From Nitrosopumilaceae archaeon (GTDB taxonomy: Archaea; Thermoproteota; Nitrososphaeria; Nitrososphaerales; Nitrosopumilaceae): 7,923 bases of DNA. The number at the start of each line of letters is the position of its first letter. Position 1 is the first letter of the stretch. The stretch covers positions 1-7,923 of the forward strand of contig JAGWAW010000065.1 in the NCBI GenBank assembly GCA_021296165.1. Direction: 5' to 3'. Shown here piece by piece: positions 4,867 to 7,923 of this stretch. The notes under the pieces were generated by a model, which searched no databases, had not been told where the DNA came from, and was given only the letters and a program-made list of their open reading frames with translations. The position numbers and the translations under genes are program-made.

Positions 4867-6126
4867 CTAATCCAGCACGCCCGACATGCCGTGTTCGGTG
4901 GCCCCCGTCACCAAGACGCGGCGCCTGCCCGGCTGCACTTCGTCGGGCACGTGCACGGGTCGATATGCAGGACTGCGGCCCCGTGCCCCACTGGGGACGG
5001 ACTCGGCAAAGAGGACGTCGCCACGCCATCCGATCCACTCCCGGTTGGACTCCAGCGATATGCGGGTGGTGAGATCGTGTATGATGCGGCTCCTCCGTTT
5101 TATGGTGGCCACGTCCAACTGCTCCATGCCAGCGGCCTCTGTACCGGGCCGCGCCGAGTACCGGGAGATGTTGGTTATGTCCGGGCGCACATCCCGTATC
5201 AGGGAGACTGTCTCCTCAAACTCCTCGTCGGTCTCGGAAGGGAATCCGGTTATCACGTCGGTGGATATGGTAAAGCGGGGAAACTCCTCCCGGAACCGCC
5301 TCACCACGTCCCGGAACGTCCCGGCGGTGTGGCCACGCCTCATGGCCGCCAGCACCCGGTCGCTGCCGCTCTGGACGGGCACGTGCAGGAACTTGTACAC
5401 CTTCGGGGAGCGGTATGATAACACCAGTCTGTCCCGTATGCGGGGCATGTACATCGGGTTCATCATACCCACCCGCACCACAAAGTCGCCGGGTACGCCC
5501 GTCACAGTGTCCAGCAGGGTTGGCAGGTCCGTACCCACATCCAGGCCGTAGCACCCGTTGTCGGTGCTGCTCAGCCACACCTCTTTGCACCCGTCCGCTA
5601 CGTCCCGGCGCACCTGGCGGACTATGTCGCCGGGCCGGTAGCTGGACACATCCCCCTTGGCCAGCTTCGTCTGGCAGAACGAGCACTCGCTCATGCACCC
5701 GCTGGCTATTTGCACTATGGATATGGAACGGTTCAGCCGCACCCGGGGCAGGTCCGGCTTGGATGCCTCGCCGTCCAGCGCCACCGCCCTTGAGCCGTTC
5801 AGGGCGGAGTCCACCATTCGCAGGGCGCTCCCCAAGGAGCCGGGGCCCATCAGGCTGGCGTTGCCCGCGAACCTCTCGACAGTCTCCCGTTCGGCCTTAG
5901 GCATACAGCCGGCCACCACCAAGGGCTTCCTTCCCATGGACTTTATCCTGTGTATCATACGGTCGGCGGTGGCATCCTTGACCGAGCAGGTCACCAATAC
6001 TCCCGCATCCGATTCGGACTCGCTTCGGGCCAGTGTGTGGCCGCCGTTGAGCAGTATTCCAGATATCATCTCCGAGTCCGAGTAGCTGGCCGAGCAGCCG
6101 TGCGCCTCCACGTATATGCGCGCCAT
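4867..6126 (-). CDS. tRNA t6A37 methylthiotransferase, e-MtaB (CDKAL1) type
   Basis: A 419-residue radical SAM enzyme expected to convert t6A to ms2t6A at position 37 of ANN-decoding tRNAs. The N-terminal MTTase domain carries its three cluster cysteines at Cys11 (HGC), Cys47 (VTC) and Cys74 (AGC). The radical SAM domain shows CxxxCxxC at Cys144, Cys148 and Cys151, then HVPVQSGSD (about 248-256) and STDVITGFPSET (288-299). The C-terminal TRAM domain (about 359-419) is expected to bind tRNA. Length is normal for archaeal members (about 420). All six cluster ligands are present, so it is expected to be active. The ATG at 6126 is 4 bp after the fumarase stop, indicating co-transcription; I see no Shine-Dalgarno. 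A bacterial-type MiaB or RimO assignment is less likely given archaeal context and the short e-MtaB-like length. Confidence 0.9.
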   Translation of the reverse strand: MARIYVEAHGCSASYSDSEMISGILLNGGHTLARSESESDAGVLVTCSVKDATADRMIHRIKSMGRKPLVVAGCMPKAERETVERFAGNASLMGPGSLGSALRMVDSALNGSRAVALDGEASKPDLPRVRLNRSISIVQIASGCMSECSFCQTKLAKGDVSSYRPGDIVRQVRRDVADGCKEVWLSSTDNGCYGLDVGTDLPTLLDTVTGVPGDFVVRVGMMNPMYMPRIRDRLVLSYRSPKVYKFLHVPVQSGSDRVLAAMRRGHTAGTFRDVVRRFREEFPRFTISTDVITGFPSETDEEFEETVSLIRDVRPDITNISRYSARPGTEAAGMEQLDVATIKRRSRIIHDLTTRISLESNREWIGWRGDVLFAESVPSGARGRSPAYRPVHVPDEVQPGRRRVLVTGATEHGMSGVLD

Positions 6127-6130
6127 GGCC

Positions 6131-7492
6131 CTAGGAGAGCAGCGAGTCCACCTCGTCGGCGGTAAGCAGCCCCGACGACACCGCCAAGTCTCGGATGCTC
6201 CGTCCGCTGGAGAGCGACTCCTTGTATAGTTGGGCGGATCTCTGGTAGCCTATCTTGGGCGCCAGCAACGTCACTATAACCGGGCTACGGGCCATGGTAT
6301 CGCGCATTCGCTCTCCGTTGGCGGTCAGACCGTCTATGAGGTTGGCGCCGAACACGGGCAGGAACCCGGCCAGCATATCGGCAGACTCCAGCATGCACTT
6401 GAGCATGCCCGGCAGCATTACGTTCAGCTCGAACTGTCCGGCCTGGGCGGCCAGCGCCACGGCCGTGTCGTTTCCCATTATGTTATAGCACACCATATTC
6501 ATGCACTCGGCCAGCGAGGGGTTCACCTTGCCCGGCATTATGGAGGAGCCGGCGTGTACCGCCGGAATGCCCAGCTCCGAGAGCCCGGCCACCGGTCCTG
6601 ATGCCATGAGTCGTATGTCGTTGGATATCTTGCTCAGTTCCACGGCGAGGCTGCGGACGGCGGCCGACACCGCTGCTAGGGCAAACCTGCTCTGCAGGCC
6701 GTGCTGCATATCCAACTCCGGCACCAAAGGCAGGCCCGATATGCTTGCCAGCTCCGACACCGCCGCCTTCCGGTATCCGGCCGGGGTGTTTGCCCCGCTG
6801 CCCACAGCCGTGCCACCCAAGGCGACCGGATACAACCCGGCCAACGAGGACTTGAGTAGCGCCGAGCACTTGGATACGGCCGTGCGGTACGCGGCGAATT
6901 CGCTGCCCAGCGTGACCGGCAGCGCGTCCATCAGATGCGTCCTGCCGATCTTCCGGAACTGTTCGAACTCTTGGGCCTTCCGGTCCAGCGACTCTGCCAA
7001 GGAGTCCACGGCCGGGACCACTCGGCCCATGCCGAACAGCACAGCCATGTGCATCGCCGTCGGGTAGGTGTCGTTGCTGGACTGGGACATGTTAACATGA
7101 TCGTTGGGGTGTATGTACGAATACTCGCCCAAGCTGCGGCCCGTGGAGACCAAGGCCGCGTTGGCTATCACCTCGTTGACGTTCATGTTGAAGGCCGTCC
7201 CGGCCCCCGAGTTTATCATATCAACGGCAAACCACTCCACAAGCCGGCCGGACAGTACGCTGTCACACGCCGACACGATGTGTCCTCCCCGTTCGTCGTC
7301 CAGAACCCCTGTACCCATGTTGGCCACCGCCGCCGACCTTTTTATCATGACGAATGCCCGGATCAGATCCGGGTGTGCCGGGCGCCCGGTCACCCTGTAC
7401 TGCTCCAGCGCCCTAGTCGTGAACGGCCCGTAGTACGCGTCGGCCCGGACCCGCACCTCCCCCAGCGAGTCCTCGTCAAGGCGAAACTCCAT
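6131..7492 (-). CDS. fumC: Class II fumarase (fumarate hydratase)
   Basis: A 453-residue member of the fumarase/aspartase superfamily, expected to interconvert fumarate and malate in the citric acid cycle; thaumarchaea also need this step downstream of their 3HP/4HB carbon fixation. Conserved elements are SGAGTAFNMNVNEVIAN (about 95-111), the H-P-N-D-H-V-N-x-SQSSND site (128-141), IGRTHLMDALP with catalytic His186, and the signature GSSIMPGKVNP (315-325) with the catalytic Ser in its SS pair. Length matches class II fumarases (about 460). Aspartate ammonia-lyase is the main alternative; the ECMNMVCYNIMGND stretch after the signature favours fumarase but does not settle it. The frame is open up to 7822, but homology begins at MEFRLDEDSL; ATG 7492 has a TATA-like box about 24 bp upstream. 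It is the first gene of the row with e-MtaB and the FtsZ-like gene. Confidence 0.88.
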   Translation of the reverse strand: MEFRLDEDSLGEVRVRADAYYGPFTTRALEQYRVTGRPAHPDLIRAFVMIKRSAAVANMGTGVLDDERGGHIVSACDSVLSGRLVEWFAVDMINSGAGTAFNMNVNEVIANAALVSTGRSLGEYSYIHPNDHVNMSQSSNDTYPTAMHMAVLFGMGRVVPAVDSLAESLDRKAQEFEQFRKIGRTHLMDALPVTLGSEFAAYRTAVSKCSALLKSSLAGLYPVALGGTAVGSGANTPAGYRKAAVSELASISGLPLVPELDMQHGLQSRFALAAVSAAVRSLAVELSKISNDIRLMASGPVAGLSELGIPAVHAGSSIMPGKVNPSLAECMNMVCYNIMGNDTAVALAAQAGQFELNVMLPGMLKCMLESADMLAGFLPVFGANLIDGLTANGERMRDTMARSPVIVTLLAPKIGYQRSAQLYKESLSSGRSIRDLAVSSGLLTADEVDSLLS

Positions 7493-7511
7493 GGAGATAC
7501 GCCAAGCCGCC

Positions 7512-7519
7512 GTTATTTG
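7512..7519 (-). promoter_or_regulatory. Candidate TATA box of the fumC row
   Basis: On the - strand this reads CAAATAAC, centred about 24 bp upstream of the fumarase ATG at 7492. It fits leaderless transcription and argues against the longer open frame reaching 7822. Confidence 0.45.
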
Positions 7520-7644
7520 AGTCTGAGGTGCACCGGGGCTGGATGGGGACGTAATGGCGCCACCTTTGATGTCAGTTGCTGATGTCCACATCCGAGGCTC
7601 GACCGACCGTACCGTCGGCGGGGGATCGGCGCGGAGCACCCGTA

Positions 7645-7652
7645 CATTAGAG
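7645..7652 (+). promoter_or_regulatory. Weak candidate TATA element for the right-edge gene
   Basis: CATTAGAG is centred about 27 bp before ATG 7676. It is only moderately AT-rich, so the call rests mainly on spacing. A GAGGTGA at 7650-7656 resembles a Shine-Dalgarno but is 19 bp from that ATG, which is too far. Confidence 0.2.
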
Positions 7653-7675
7653 GTGAAGTTCCGCATCATGGAGTG

Positions 7676-7923
7676 ATGTCGGGTGTCTTGGGCACCATGC
7701 GGCAGCTGCGGCATTCCGGAACGGCGTCGGCCGCCCGTCGGCGCCACACGTCTACGCCGGCAACCCCGGTGGGCGTCCTGCATACCGCACTTTTCCAGAA
7801 TTTTCGGAGATCCACGGCGCACATACTGCGGGACGCCGAGGACATCTGCATATCACACCCCAAGACACCCCACTACAGGGAGATGTACCGCTCCCTCAAG
7901 ATGATATTCCACAGGGCAAAGGG
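7676..7923 (+). CDS. Unidentified protein, N-terminal part (runs off the window)
   Basis: The frame is open from ATG 7676 to the window end, giving 82 residues with no stop. I do not recognise the family. Residues 1-38 are rich in Arg, Ser, Thr and Ala, without a clear signal peptide. Residues 39-82 look like a genuine folded, amphipathic helical segment (LFQNFRRSTAHILRDAE, then HYREMYRSLKMIFHRAKG), and codons there mostly end in G or C, as in neighbouring real genes. The true start could be ATG 7697 or GTG 7769. It is divergent from fumarase, with 183 bp between starts. The opposite-strand open frame here is the noncoding extension of the fumarase frame. Confidence 0.55.
   Translation, partial: MSGVLGTMRQLRHSGTASAARRRHTSTPATPVGVLHTALFQNFRRSTAHILRDAEDICISHPKTPHYREMYRSLKMIFHRAK

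Noticed and set aside
7493..7822. 110-residue N-terminal extension of the fumarase frame
   Set aside because: Low-complexity Arg/Pro-rich translation outside fumarase homology; a TATA-like box supports ATG 7492, and the opposite strand shows better coding signal.
1..7923. CRISPR array, tRNA, rRNA or defence-island genes
   Set aside because: I found no regularly spaced repeats, no RNA gene signatures and no recognisable defence proteins.

Overview
The window looks like a GC-rich marine thaumarchaeon (Nitrososphaerota) of the Cenarchaeum type; that is an inference from gene content. It carries archaeal/eukaryal ribosomal proteins L39e and L31e, a very divergent FtsZ-like protein, an archaeal e-MtaB (CDKAL1-type) tRNA methylthiotransferase, a class II fumarase, and a small DUF5679-like zinc protein. 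Several starts have an archaeal TATA box centred about 24-28 bp upstream of the start codon, which fits leaderless transcription.

Layout. Positions 1-1271 are a mobile-element zone: two 168-bp copies of the same short element, 97% identical and facing each other, enclose about 0.9 kb that holds a 5'-truncated DDE transposase remnant and otherwise no gene I can support. A 47-aa zinc-ribbon-like protein follows on + (1327-1470). It converges on a RmuC-like gene on - (about 2374-1575) across a 50-bp GC-rich hairpin. The RmuC-like gene appears to have its natural start in another frame, implying an A-run frameshift at its 5' end. An AT-rich stretch leads into a second, frameshifted and 3'-truncated transposase of the IS5 type (about 2557-3139). 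Directly after it come L39e (3195-3353) and L31e (3354-3839), which abut with no spacer; L31e starts at TTG and carries a long acidic tail.

From 7492 down to 3881 the - strand carries a tight gene row: fumarase, then e-MtaB 4 bp later, then the FtsZ-like protein 32 bp later. The right edge holds the beginning of an unidentified + strand gene (7676 to beyond the window), divergent from fumarase.

How the genes relate. The - strand row joins central carbon metabolism, tRNA modification and a tubulin-superfamily protein, probably on one transcript. L39e and L31e are a translation pair. The two transposase fragments and the paired short elements suggest past insertion activity in an otherwise housekeeping region. 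I see no CRISPR array, tRNA or rRNA, and no convincing new defence or mobile system. The most unusual items are the paired short elements, the degenerate FtsZ-like protein, the RmuC-like gene's broken start and the L31e tail.
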